A program made the translations under genes and the position numbers. Under the pieces are notes generated by a model. The model made no database searches. It was given only the letters and a program-made list of their open reading frames with translations, and was not told where the DNA came from. 64,000 bases of DNA from Bowmanella dokdonensis (GTDB taxonomy: Bacteria > Pseudomonadota > Gammaproteobacteria > Enterobacterales > Alteromonadaceae): assembly GCF_017254865.1 (NCBI RefSeq), contig NZ_JAFKCV010000009.1:1-64000 (forward strand), in the 5' to 3' direction. This document shows positions 43,718-52,187 of this stretch, piece by piece. Position 1 is the first letter of the stretch. Each line of letters opens with the position of its first letter.

Positions 43718-45964
43718 ATGTTCTGGACAAAATGGTTACCCTGGCGATTCGTGCTGACCTATGTGGCGAGAAGCCACGGCTTTCTCGACCCCGTTGCTCT
43801 GCTTTCCAGGTTGCACCGCTTCGCTCAGCCTTCTGAAGTGGGAGAACCGGTGGAGCTGCTGCGCGCGGGGGTGGTCTTCCATGCCCGGGGGCTGATTAAC
43901 AGCCGGGTGATACAGCATAATCTGGACTGGGTATGGCCTTACTGGGTGCAGCGCCAGTTCGACCCCGCCGATCAGGCCTTTATTCCCCGGGCTTTCTCCA
44001 TCACCCATGTCAACCTGACCCATCGTAACTGGACTGCCGTGGGTCTGCCCGACTGTGAGGAATTGCCGATTGTCGATCCAAGGGGGTTGCTGACCCCTTT
44101 TTTGGACGGCTGGTCGCTGGACGGCTGGATCAAGCCTGATAAGGGTGATCCCTTGTATCCCAGTCAGTGCAAGAGCGCATTCCAGCAATGGCAATTGGAA
44201 GAAGATGTCCGGGTGGCTACCACCACTGAGAAAGAGGGACTGCGCCTGACCCAGGTGGCCTGGGTGGAATGGCAGGAGGGGATCCCGGTCTGCATACTTG
44301 AGCTGACCGCCGATGCCACCCAGAACGCGAAGCTGGTCCTGTCGCTGCGACCCCAAAACCCCGAAGGTGTGAGCTTTATCCATCAGATAGATCTGAACCG
44401 GCAACGGGATGGCTGGACAGTGGACGAAGACAAACGTGTCGATTTCAGTGAGCCGGCTGAGCGTCATGTGGCTTCTGAGTATCACGGCGGCGATGTGGCC
44501 CTGCATCTGGATGACAAGGCTGAACAACAGTCGGTTCAGTGTGATGTGGGCATGGCCACCGCAGCAGCCCTGTTCGACGTCAAGGCCGGTCAGACCCGGA
44601 AAATACGCGCCAGCATCCCCTTGTCCCGTCACCGGTACAGTCTGACGCCTAACAACCAGTGGCAGACACTGCGCCAGGAACAAAGTCGCCTGCAATGTCC
44701 TGAAGAAAAATACTGTCAGTTGTATGAGGGTGCGTTGACGTCTTTATTGCTGCATTCGCCGGGAGATGTGTATCCGGGTCCCTACACCTATAAAAGATTC
44801 TGGTTCAGGGACGCGGCTTTCATTCTGCATGCCATGCTAAGCGCCGGCCTGGCCCGGCGGGTGGAGCGCACCCTGGACAAGTTTCCCGAACGCCAGACCC
44901 GCAGCGGTTATTTTCGTTCCCAGGAAGGGGAGTGGGATGCCAATGGCGAAGTGCTCTGGATACTGCAGCGTTACAGCCAACTGACGGGCAAACCGGTCAA
45001 GTCCCAATGGCGTAAAGCCATCCGCGAAGGAGCGGACTGGATTATTCACAAGCGACTGCCGGACAAAGGCGGGAAGCCCCATGCGGGTCTGCTTCCGCCG
45101 GGATTCAGCGCCGAGCATCTGGGCCCCAACGACTATTACTACTGGGATGATTTTTGGGGCATCGCCGGCCTGAACGCTGCGGCCGGGTTGCTGGCCGACG
45201 AACAGCCACAGCTCGCAGAGAAGTATCGACTGGCCGCTCAAGAGTTTGAGCAGGCGGTATCGCGCAGCCTTGAACACTGCCAAAAACGCCTAAACAGGCC
45301 TGCCATGCCGGCCTCTCCCTACAGGCGGCTGGATGCCGGTGCCATAGGTTCGCTGGCCTGCGGTTATCCCCTTGAGCTGTATGAAAAAGATGACCCGCGG
45401 CTGCTGGACACCGTGGCGTTCCTGCTCGATAAATGTTTTGTACAGACGTTGTTTTTCCAGGACATGATTCATTCGGGACTCAATGCCTATCTGACCCTGC
45501 ATGCGGCACAGGTGATGCTCAGGGCCGGTGATAAACGTTTCCAGACGCTTATGGATGCGGTGGCCAATCTGGCCACACCCACAGGCCAATGGCCGGAGGC
45601 CGTGCATCCGCAAACCGGTGGCGGCTGTATGGGCGACGGCCATCATGTCTGGGCGGCCGCCGAGTGGGTCCTGATGCAGCACCAGTGTTTTGTGCGGGAG
45701 GAAGGTGAGGGACTGGTACTGTGCAGCGGTATTCCGGAGCGTTGGCTCGGGCATCAGGAACCCATTTCACTCGGCCCTGTTCATACGAAACACGGCAGTA
45801 TCAAGGTGGAAATCATCCCCCGGGGCAGTGATCGGGTGGAAGTCAGTTGGCAGGCCAACTGGCATCACAAGGAACCCCCGGTTGAGGTGCGACTACCCGG
45901 CTTTGTGATCAGCCGGGCGAAACCAGGAACCGAATGCCTGGAACTTGAGCGGGAGAGTGGATGA
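43718..45964 (+). CDS. Six-hairpin glycosidase-like protein (GH15-like fold)
   Basis: The 748-residue protein has no signal peptide, so it should be cytosolic. An N-terminal beta-rich region (about 1-320) is followed by an alpha/alpha barrel (about 350-660) whose repeated motifs include YTYKRFWFRDAAFILHAML, GEWDANGEVLWILQRY and DYYYWDDFWGIAGLNAAA, with Asp, Glu and Trp in sites where six-hairpin glycosidases have catalytic residues. The C-terminal strands (about 670-748) look like a small beta domain. I cannot name the GH family or bond. It is coupled to the VTT gene and to the glycosyltransferase (4-bp overlap, ATGA), so a role in making or trimming the same glycan or glycolipid is inferred. 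Confidence 0.7.
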   Translation: MFWTKWLPWRFVLTYVARSHGFLDPVALLSRLHRFAQPSEVGEPVELLRAGVVFHARGLINSRVIQHNLDWVWPYWVQRQFDPADQAFIPRAFSITHVNLTHRNWTAVGLPDCEELPIVDPRGLLTPFLDGWSLDGWIKPDKGDPLYPSQCKSAFQQWQLEEDVRVATTTEKEGLRLTQVAWVEWQEGIPVCILELTADATQNAKLVLSLRPQNPEGVSFIHQIDLNRQRDGWTVDEDKRVDFSEPAERHVASEYHGGDVALHLDDKAEQQSVQCDVGMATAAALFDVKAGQTRKIRASIPLSRHRYSLTPNNQWQTLRQEQSRLQCPEEKYCQLYEGALTSLLLHSPGDVYPGPYTYKRFWFRDAAFILHAMLSAGLARRVERTLDKFPERQTRSGYFRSQEGEWDANGEVLWILQRYSQLTGKPVKSQWRKAIREGADWIIHKRLPDKGGKPHAGLLPPGFSAEHLGPNDYYYWDDFWGIAGLNAAAGLLADEQPQLAEKYRLAAQEFEQAVSRSLEHCQKRLNRPAMPASPYRRLDAGAIGSLACGYPLELYEKDDPRLLDTVAFLLDKCFVQTLFFQDMIHSGLNAYLTLHAAQVMLRAGDKRFQTLMDAVANLATPTGQWPEAVHPQTGGGCMGDGHHVWAAAEWVLMQHQCFVREEGEGLVLCSGIPERWLGHQEPISLGPVHTKHGSIKVEIIPRGSDRVEVSWQANWHHKEPPVEVRLPGFVISRAKPGTECLELERESG

Positions 45965-47238
45965 ATATACTGCTGCTGACCAATACGTATCTGCCCCATG
46001 TAGGAGGCGTGGCCCGCTCCGTGCAGGCTTTTGCCGGGGCCTATCGGCAGCAGGGCCACAGGGTATTGATTGTGGCACCGACCTTTGCAGGGATGCCGGA
46101 AAGGGAAGACGGCGTGGTCAGGGTGCCGGCCGTGCAGAATTTCAACGCCAGTGATTTTTCCGTGGCCCTGCCAATCCCGGCATTTCTGACCCGCACCCTG
46201 GATGACTTCGAGCCGGATCTGGTTCATTCCCAGCATCCTTTTTTGCTCGGCATGACAGCCATTCGTATTGCCCGTGGACGGGGCCTGCCGTTGGTCTTTA
46301 CCCATCATACCCTGTATGAGGAATACACCCATTACGTGCCGGGCGATTCTCCGGCCCTGCGCAAGTTTGTTATTGAGCTCAGCACCCGCTATGCCAATTT
46401 GTGCGACCAGGTTCTGGCACCCAGCGAGTCGGTGCGGCAGCTCCTGCTCAAGCGAGGCGTCACGCAGCCCCTTGAGGTGATACCCACCGGGGTGGATTTC
46501 CCCTACTTTTCCACTGGGGATGGTGAAGGTTTCCGACAACGTCACGGCTTGCCGGCTGACGCTCTGGTGATAGGCCATATGGGGCGTCTGGCACCAGAGA
46601 AGAACCTGGGTTTCCTGGCCAGCGCGGTGGCTGAATTTATCGCCAAGGATAGCCGCAACATCTACTTTCTGGTGGTGGGAGGGGGCCCCAGCGAGGGAGC
46701 GATCCGGCAGATTTTTACTGACCAGGGACTGCAAGACAAGCTCTGCCTGGCCGGGGTGCAGAAAGGCCGGGATCTGGTTGACGGCCTGCACGCCATGGAT
46801 CTGTTTACCTTCACCTCCCTGAGTGAGACACAGGGTATGGTGCTCACAGAAGCCATGGCAGCGGGTCTGCCGGTGCTCGCCCTGGATGCGTCAGGAGTGC
46901 GGGAAGTATTGAGAGACGGACAGAATGGCCGCATGCTGGCCAGCCAGGACCTCCATGCTTTTGGCCTGGCTTTGCAACAACTTTTTTCTCTGCCGGCCAA
47001 GAGCTGGCAGGCCATGCGCGAGAAGGCAAGGCAAACGGCCAATGCCTTGTCCATCGAGAATACCGCCCGGCAGGCCCTGCAACACTACCGGCGGTTGATC
47101 GAACTCAGCCCCAGGCCGTCACACCGGGGTATGGAAGAGCAATGGGAGCTTACCCTAAAACGTATTAAGGCTGAATGGGACATATTAAGTGGCCTGGCTG
47201 CCGCTGCCGACTCAGCGCTTGGCAAGCAGGAGAGCTAG
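45961..47238 (+). CDS. GT4 family glycosyltransferase
   Basis: The 425-residue protein has the two-Rossmann GT-B fold. The N-terminal acceptor domain starts with MNILLLTNTYLPHVGGVARS. The donor domain has GHMGRLAPEKN and the retaining-GT E-x7-E pair E289 and E297 (SETQGMVLTEAMAAGLPVL). GT4 enzymes of this look include diacylglycerol glucosyl- and glucuronosyl-transferases and PimB-like mannosyltransferases, so a lipid acceptor is plausible. There is no membrane helix; binding would be peripheral. It overlaps the glycosidase-like gene by 4 bp and ends 3 bp before the next. Confidence 0.88.
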   Translation: MNILLLTNTYLPHVGGVARSVQAFAGAYRQQGHRVLIVAPTFAGMPEREDGVVRVPAVQNFNASDFSVALPIPAFLTRTLDDFEPDLVHSQHPFLLGMTAIRIARGRGLPLVFTHHTLYEEYTHYVPGDSPALRKFVIELSTRYANLCDQVLAPSESVRQLLLKRGVTQPLEVIPTGVDFPYFSTGDGEGFRQRHGLPADALVIGHMGRLAPEKNLGFLASAVAEFIAKDSRNIYFLVVGGGPSEGAIRQIFTDQGLQDKLCLAGVQKGRDLVDGLHAMDLFTFTSLSETQGMVLTEAMAAGLPVLALDASGVREVLRDGQNGRMLASQDLHAFGLALQQLFSLPAKSWQAMREKARQTANALSIENTARQALQHYRRLIELSPRPSHRGMEEQWELTLKRIKAEWDILSGLAAAADSALGKQES

Positions 47239-47241
47239 CAG

Positions 47242-49629
47242 ATGTTGTCCCGAATCGAGAGTCGCTGGCGAAGATTTCGCCGCTGGTTGGACAGCAGCCG
47301 CTGGCTTGCCAGGCTGATGGGCCTGGCCGACGACAAAGGCAGCCCAACCCGCCCGGGGCTGGTGATTATTCAAATAGATGGCCTGGCCAGAGCGGAGCTG
47401 GACAAGGCCATGGCGCGAGGGGAACTGCCTTTTTTGCGGCGGCTGATGCACAAAGAGCATTATCATCTTGATACTTTGTATTCAGGGCTGCCCAGCTCTA
47501 CCCCCGCCTTTCAGGCAGAGCTTTTTTACGGGGTCAAAACTGCCGTGCCGGCCTTCAGCTATCAGCGCTCCGACTCGGGTGAAGTGGTGCGCATGTATCA
47601 GCCCGAGGCAGCCAGTAACGTCGAGCAGCGCCTCAGGGAACAGGCCCAACCCTTGCTGAAAGGCGGCAGTGCCTATTGCGATATCTTCACCGGCGGCGCC
47701 GAAGAAGCCCATTTCTGCCCGGCGGCACTGGGCTGGGGACCGGCCCTGAGGTCAGCCAATCCACTGGTGTTGTTGGTACTCTTTCTGACTAACATTTACA
47801 GTTTCGTCCGGGTGGGTTTGCTGTTATTGCTGGAGCTGGCGCTGGCAGTCTTTGATCTTGTTAAGGGTACCCTGGCAGGCTTCGACTTTATCCAGGAACT
47901 GAAGTTTATCCCCATGCGGGTCAGCATTTGTATTTTGCTGCGAGAGCTTTGCGTCATCGGTGCCAAGATGGACATCAGTCGCGGGCTGCCCATTCTGCAC
48001 GTCAATTTTATCGGTTATGACGAACAGTCCCATCGGCGGGGGCCGGGGTCCGCTTTTGCCCATTGGACGCTCAAGGGTATTGATGATGCCATTGCCCGCA
48101 TCTGGCGGGCTGCACATCGGGCCCATCTGCGAGACTATGAGGTTTGGATCCATTCGGATCATGGTCAGGTGGCCACCCGCGCCTATGACGACAAATTTAC
48201 CCTGAGCCTGACCGAGGCGGTCGCCGCAGAGCTTGAGGCGCAGGGGATCACCAGCTCCTCACGTCAGCCTCAGGATAAAAGCAGCGTACAACGGGCCAGG
48301 GCAGGGCTGTTGGGGGGACGCGGGTTGAAGAAACTGGTGATGGCACCGCTGGAGGTCCTTGGTGAAGATGAGGGACAACGCTTCGATCTGGCCTGTCTGG
48401 GGCCTGTGGGTTTTATCTATCCGCCGGTGGAATTGTCCGACCAGCAGGCGACTGCCATCGCAAAAGGCCTGGTGGAAAAGGGCGTTCCGGCCGTCATCGT
48501 TCGCCACCAGCAACAGTTGATCGCCTGGACCCGCCAGGGCAGTCTGCGTATTCCTCAACAGATATCGGAGCTGGTGGGCGAGGACCATCCGTTTAAGGAA
48601 CAATTGCAGGAAGACTTTCCCAGGCTTTGTCGGCACAAGGATGCGGGTTGCCTGACACTGCTTGGCTGGTGCCAGGGACACGAGCCCCTGACATTTGCCG
48701 ATGAGAATGGCTCCCATGCCGGACTGACAGCATCAGAGACCCAGGCTTTTGTACTCCTTCCTGAAGACAGCCACATGCCGGATACGGGCGGTCGTAATCT
48801 GCGTGCAGCCGATTTGCGCCAGGCGGCCCTTTCACTGTTCGACAGGGGGCACGCCGGAAGGACAGTCAGGCGTCATAAGGCAGCCCGGTCAACCCGCAGG
48901 ATCAGGCTGATGACTTACAATGTGCATGGATGCCGGGGGATGGATGGCCAGGTAAGTATCGAGCGGATTGCCAGGGTGATCGCCCGCTATAAACCCGATA
49001 TTGTCGCCCTGCAGGAACTGGATGTGAGGCGACAGCGCAGTGGCGGCAAGGATCAGGCCCATCTTATAGCCGAATACCTGGACATGGCTTTTCATTTCCA
49101 TCCGACCCTGCACCTAGAGGAAGAACAGTATGGCAGCGCCATACTTTCGCCTTTCCCCATGGAACTGGTGAAAAAGGATCTGTTGCCGGGGCTGGCCGAC
49201 AAGCCAAATTTGGAGCCCAGAGGGGCGATTTGGGCAACGCTGTCGGTGGAAGGTAGCAAGTTGCAGATTATCAATACGCACCTTGGCCTGCTGCCCCGCG
49301 AGAGACGGGCCCAGATTGAGTGTCTTTTGGGGCAGCAATGGCTGGGGCATGCTGACTGCCAGGGACCGCTGTTGTTCTGTGGGGATCTCAATGCCTGGCC
49401 TTCCTCCCTTATCCATCGCAGGCTCAGGGAAACATTGTATGATGCCCAGCTATCCCTGCCCGGACACCGGCTTCTGCAAACTTTTCCGGGCAGGTGGCCG
49501 CTGGCCTGTCTGGACCATATCCTGATGGATGATTCCCTTTCCACCCTCAAGGTCCAAGTGCCCCGTAATCATCTGACCCGGGTGGCGTCGGATCACCTGC
49601 CGTTAATCGCCGACATCGCCCTGCCATAG
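47242..49629 (+). CDS. Fusion of AP-superfamily phosphodiesterase and EEP phosphatase
   Basis: The 795-residue chain joins two hydrolases. N-terminal half: an alkaline-phosphatase/nucleotide-pyrophosphatase fold with D46 (QIDG), the nucleophile region S85-S86-T87, D260 and H264 (GYDEQSH), D306-H307 (HSDHGQ) and H492 (SHAGL). It contains a hydrophobic stretch (about 172-212) that could span or lie in the membrane. C-terminal half (about 553-795): an endonuclease/exonuclease/phosphatase domain with N560, E592 (LQELD), H680 (NTHLG), D715-x-N717 (GDLNAWP), D758-H759 and D784-H785 (SDHLPL). All expected metal ligands are present in both. A phospholipid or glycolipid head-group substrate is inferred; E. 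coli YbhP has the same EEP type. Confidence 0.85.
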   Translation: MLSRIESRWRRFRRWLDSSRWLARLMGLADDKGSPTRPGLVIIQIDGLARAELDKAMARGELPFLRRLMHKEHYHLDTLYSGLPSSTPAFQAELFYGVKTAVPAFSYQRSDSGEVVRMYQPEAASNVEQRLREQAQPLLKGGSAYCDIFTGGAEEAHFCPAALGWGPALRSANPLVLLVLFLTNIYSFVRVGLLLLLELALAVFDLVKGTLAGFDFIQELKFIPMRVSICILLRELCVIGAKMDISRGLPILHVNFIGYDEQSHRRGPGSAFAHWTLKGIDDAIARIWRAAHRAHLRDYEVWIHSDHGQVATRAYDDKFTLSLTEAVAAELEAQGITSSSRQPQDKSSVQRARAGLLGGRGLKKLVMAPLEVLGEDEGQRFDLACLGPVGFIYPPVELSDQQATAIAKGLVEKGVPAVIVRHQQQLIAWTRQGSLRIPQQISELVGEDHPFKEQLQEDFPRLCRHKDAGCLTLLGWCQGHEPLTFADENGSHAGLTASETQAFVLLPEDSHMPDTGGRNLRAADLRQAALSLFDRGHAGRTVRRHKAARSTRRIRLMTYNVHGCRGMDGQVSIERIARVIARYKPDIVALQELDVRRQRSGGKDQAHLIAEYLDMAFHFHPTLHLEEEQYGSAILSPFPMELVKKDLLPGLADKPNLEPRGAIWATLSVEGSKLQIINTHLGLLPRERRAQIECLLGQQWLGHADCQGPLLFCGDLNAWPSSLIHRRLRETLYDAQLSLPGHRLLQTFPGRWPLACLDHILMDDSLSTLKVQVPRNHLTRVASDHLPLIADIALP

Positions 49630-49677
49630 GCCGCCTGAATTAAACTGGTACTGTCGGACTCAGATTGCTATTCTTAA

Positions 49678-49691
49678 TGACTGAACAGTCA
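49678..49691. promoter_or_regulatory. Predicted TetR-type operator
   Basis: TGACTG-AA-CAGTCA is a perfect inverted repeat, 15 bp upstream of the tetR-like start. This is the form of TetR-family operators in related bacteria, so it is probably self-regulatory and controls the exporter that follows. Confidence 0.75.
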
Positions 49692-49706
49692 GTTATTTAG
49701 AAGCCA

Positions 49707-50330
49707 ATGAAACGAGCCAATAGCGAAGCGGCCAAGGATCTGCGTCGCGAACAAATTATTCATGCGGGTCTCGATGAGTTTTTCGAGCGGGGATTCAGTT
49801 CAGCCAAGATGGACAATATTGCCCGGCGGGCGGGGGTGTCCAAGGGCACCCTGTATCTGTACTTCGCCTCCAAGGAAGCCCTGTTTCTGGATATTATCAA
49901 GGCGGTCGCCATTCCCAGGGTGGAAATGATGGAAAGCATGATGGTGCAGTCCAGCGGCTTTTTTTCCACCTTGAATATGCTCAGCCAGCAGTTGCCCCTT
50001 CTGGTTCGCCAATCCAGTGTGCCCAAGGTGGCCAAGGTATTGATTGGTGATGCCTTTGCGTTTCCTGCGGTGGTCAGGGAATATCGTCAGCAGGTGATAG
50101 AGAGGGGCCACCGGGCGCTGACCATTATGGTGAGAAAGGGATGTGAAGCCGGGGAGATCCACACCGAGGATGCCGAGAATGTGGCGAGGTTAATGATAGC
50201 GCCGGTGATTTTCAGCGCCATCTGGACGGTTGTATTCGAACCGCACGATGATGAAGCACTGGATTTACAAGCCTTGTTCCAATGCCACCAACAGATGCTG
50301 ATGAAGGCATTGAGACCGGAGGCGCCATGA
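49707..50330 (+). CDS. TetR/AcrR family transcriptional regulator
   Basis: The 207-residue protein has an N-terminal TetR helix-turn-helix (about 14-60: REQIIHAGLDEFFERGFSSAKMDNIARRAGVSKGTLYLYFASKEALF) and a helical ligand domain. A perfect palindrome sits 15 bp upstream of its ATG. The exporter genes follow immediately: its last 4 bp overlap the HlyD start. It therefore likely represses this operon and is released by the export substrate. The ligand is unknown. Confidence 0.92.
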   Translation: MKRANSEAAKDLRREQIIHAGLDEFFERGFSSAKMDNIARRAGVSKGTLYLYFASKEALFLDIIKAVAIPRVEMMESMMVQSSGFFSTLNMLSQQLPLLVRQSSVPKVAKVLIGDAFAFPAVVREYRQQVIERGHRALTIMVRKGCEAGEIHTEDAENVARLMIAPVIFSAIWTVVFEPHDDEALDLQALFQCHQQMLMKALRPEAP

Positions 50331-51268
50331 ACAGAACGGCGTTCTTGTGGCTGTTGCTGCTGGCTGGCTGCCAGCAGGCTGAGTCCCCGCCCAGGTATAC
50401 AGGCTATGTGGAGGCAGAAGAGCTGCTGGTAGCGGCACCACAGGCCGGATGGCTGCTGGAACAACCTGTTCGGGAAGGACAGAAGGTGTCGGCAGGCGAG
50501 TTGCTGTTTGTACTGGAGCAGGAGCGGGAACGAGCTGAACTTAGACAGGCCCAGCACCGACGCGAACAGGCCCTGGCCAAACTTGAGGATCTGCAAAAAG
50601 GTGCCAGGGAGGAAGAGTTGGCCCGGATCCAGGCGCAGATGACCGAAGCCGCCAGTACGGTAGAGATAACCCGGCTAGAGCTGGCGCGGGTCCGTCAAAC
50701 GGCCAGTCTGCAGCTTGCCTCTCAGTCGGCACTGGATAACGCAGAAGCGGCTCATCAGGCGGCGCTGGCGCGGCTGGATGCACTGAGCAGACAACTGGCA
50801 CTGGCCAGGCTCGGTGCCAGGCCGGATCAGATCAACGCCGCCACTGAAGAGCTGGCAGCCGCCAGCGAGCAGGTTGGCATTGCACGCTGGCAATTGCAGC
50901 AACGCAGTATTCAGGCCGGTCAGGGAGGGCTGGTGGAGGAGCTGTTCTTCCGGGTGGGAGAATTTGTCAGTCCGGCCACGCCGGTCATGTCCATACTGCT
51001 GAGCCAGGAGTTCAAGGCCAGATTTTATGTACCGGCAGAGGTGCATGCCAGGTTGCGACTGGGTCAGGAAGTGGAGGTCTGGTTGCCGGAAGGAACACAA
51101 CCCCTGAGAGCCCGCATCCGCTATCTGTCCCCTCACGCCGAGTTCACCCCGCCCATCCTGTATGCCAAGGACAGTCGCGACAAACTGGTGTTTCTGGTTG
51201 AAGCCGCATTTGAGTCCGGGGACACGGTCAGGCCGGGTATTCCTGTCGAGGTGCAGATTGGTGACTGA
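50327..51268 (+). CDS. HlyD-type periplasmic adaptor lipoprotein (YbhG-like)
   Basis: From ATG 50327 (GGAGG 5 nt before) the protein is 313 aa. A lipobox LLLLLAGC near residues 8-15 indicates a lipoprotein rather than a membrane-anchored adaptor. The layout is biotinyl-lipoyl half, a coiled-coil hairpin (about 60-160, rich in Glu/Arg/Ala), the second lipoyl half, and a beta barrel with YLSPHAEFTPP, which matches E. coli YbhG. It probably links the ABC transporter to an outer-membrane channel. Its last 8 bp overlap the ATPase gene. Confidence 0.88.
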   Translation: MNRTAFLWLLLLAGCQQAESPPRYTGYVEAEELLVAAPQAGWLLEQPVREGQKVSAGELLFVLEQERERAELRQAQHRREQALAKLEDLQKGAREEELARIQAQMTEAASTVEITRLELARVRQTASLQLASQSALDNAEAAHQAALARLDALSRQLALARLGARPDQINAATEELAAASEQVGIARWQLQQRSIQAGQGGLVEELFFRVGEFVSPATPVMSILLSQEFKARFYVPAEVHARLRLGQEVEVWLPEGTQPLRARIRYLSPHAEFTPPILYAKDSRDKLVFLVEAAFESGDTVRPGIPVEVQIGD

Positions 51269-52187
51269 ATGTGCCATTGACGTCAAAGGCCTTTGCAAGT
51301 CCTTTTCCGGTCGCCAGGTGGTCAGCAATGTGGATATCAGCATGCCCAAGGGAGAGGTGTGGGGCTTTCTGGGCCCCAACGGCTCGGGCAAGACCACCAC
51401 CATTCGTATGATCTGCGGTCTGCTGGAGGCTTCGGCGGGTGAGGGCACGTGCCTGGGTTATGACATACGTAAAGAAGCCAGGAAGATCAAAGAGCTATCA
51501 GGTTATATGACGCAGCACTTTTCCTTCTGGCAGGATTTGTCGGTGCGGGAGAACCTGCAATTTGTGGCCAGACTTTACAACCTGAGCGCGCGTCAAAAGG
51601 TAGTGCAGAAAACTCTCGACGAACTGGGGTTAGGCGACCGTCAGGATCAACTTTGCGGCAAACTGTCCGGAGGATGGAAACAGCGTCTGGCACTGGCGGC
51701 AGTCACCATGCACAAGCCGCAGCTTCTGTTGCTGGATGAACCCACTGCGGGAGTGGATCCACAAGCCCGCCGGGATTTCTGGGACGAGATCCACCGCCTG
51801 ACCAATGAGGGCGTTACCGTACTGGTATCCACCCATTATATGGATGAGGCTGAGCGTTGTGATCAAATCGTTTATCTGGCCCATGGCAAGGTACTGGCCA
51901 GGGGAACTGTGGATGACGTCATTGCCCAGTGTGGCCTGATCACCTTCCAGGGCAAAGGCGAGAATGTCCGGCGGCTGGCTGACGCCCTGAAGGGCCGGGA
52001 CGGCATAGAACATGTGGCCTATTTCGGAACGGCATTGCATGTGAGCGGCAGGGACAGGGACAAGCTGAAATGCCAGCTCGGGCCGTTTATGGATGAGGCC
52101 GACTGGCAGGAGATTGCACCCAGCCTGGAGGACACCTTTATCGACCTGATGAAACAGGCCGGTGTGGACAAGCGGGAGCATGGATGA
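51261..52187 (+). CDS. ABC transporter ATP-binding protein (YbhF-like)
   Basis: From the GTG at 51261 (GAGGTGCAGATTG upstream) the protein is 309 aa with one nucleotide-binding domain: Walker A GPNGSGKTT (38-46), signature LSGGWKQ (135-141), Walker B with D159 and E160 (LLLLDEPTAG). E. coli YbhF has two such domains; this has one, so it must dimerise. The longer upstream frame would overlap the adaptor in a different reading frame and lacks support. It is coupled to HlyD (8 bp overlap) and to the permease (4 bp). Confidence 0.92.
   Translation: MTECAIDVKGLCKSFSGRQVVSNVDISMPKGEVWGFLGPNGSGKTTTIRMICGLLEASAGEGTCLGYDIRKEARKIKELSGYMTQHFSFWQDLSVRENLQFVARLYNLSARQKVVQKTLDELGLGDRQDQLCGKLSGGWKQRLALAAVTMHKPQLLLLDEPTAGVDPQARRDFWDEIHRLTNEGVTVLVSTHYMDEAERCDQIVYLAHGKVLARGTVDDVIAQCGLITFQGKGENVRRLADALKGRDGIEHVAYFGTALHVSGRDRDKLKCQLGPFMDEADWQEIAPSLEDTFIDLMKQAGVDKREHG

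Noticed and set aside
43736-44695. 319-codon antisense frame within the glycosidase-like gene
   Set aside because: The plus-strand frame has coupled starts and stops and matches a fold; the antisense product shows no recognisable domain.
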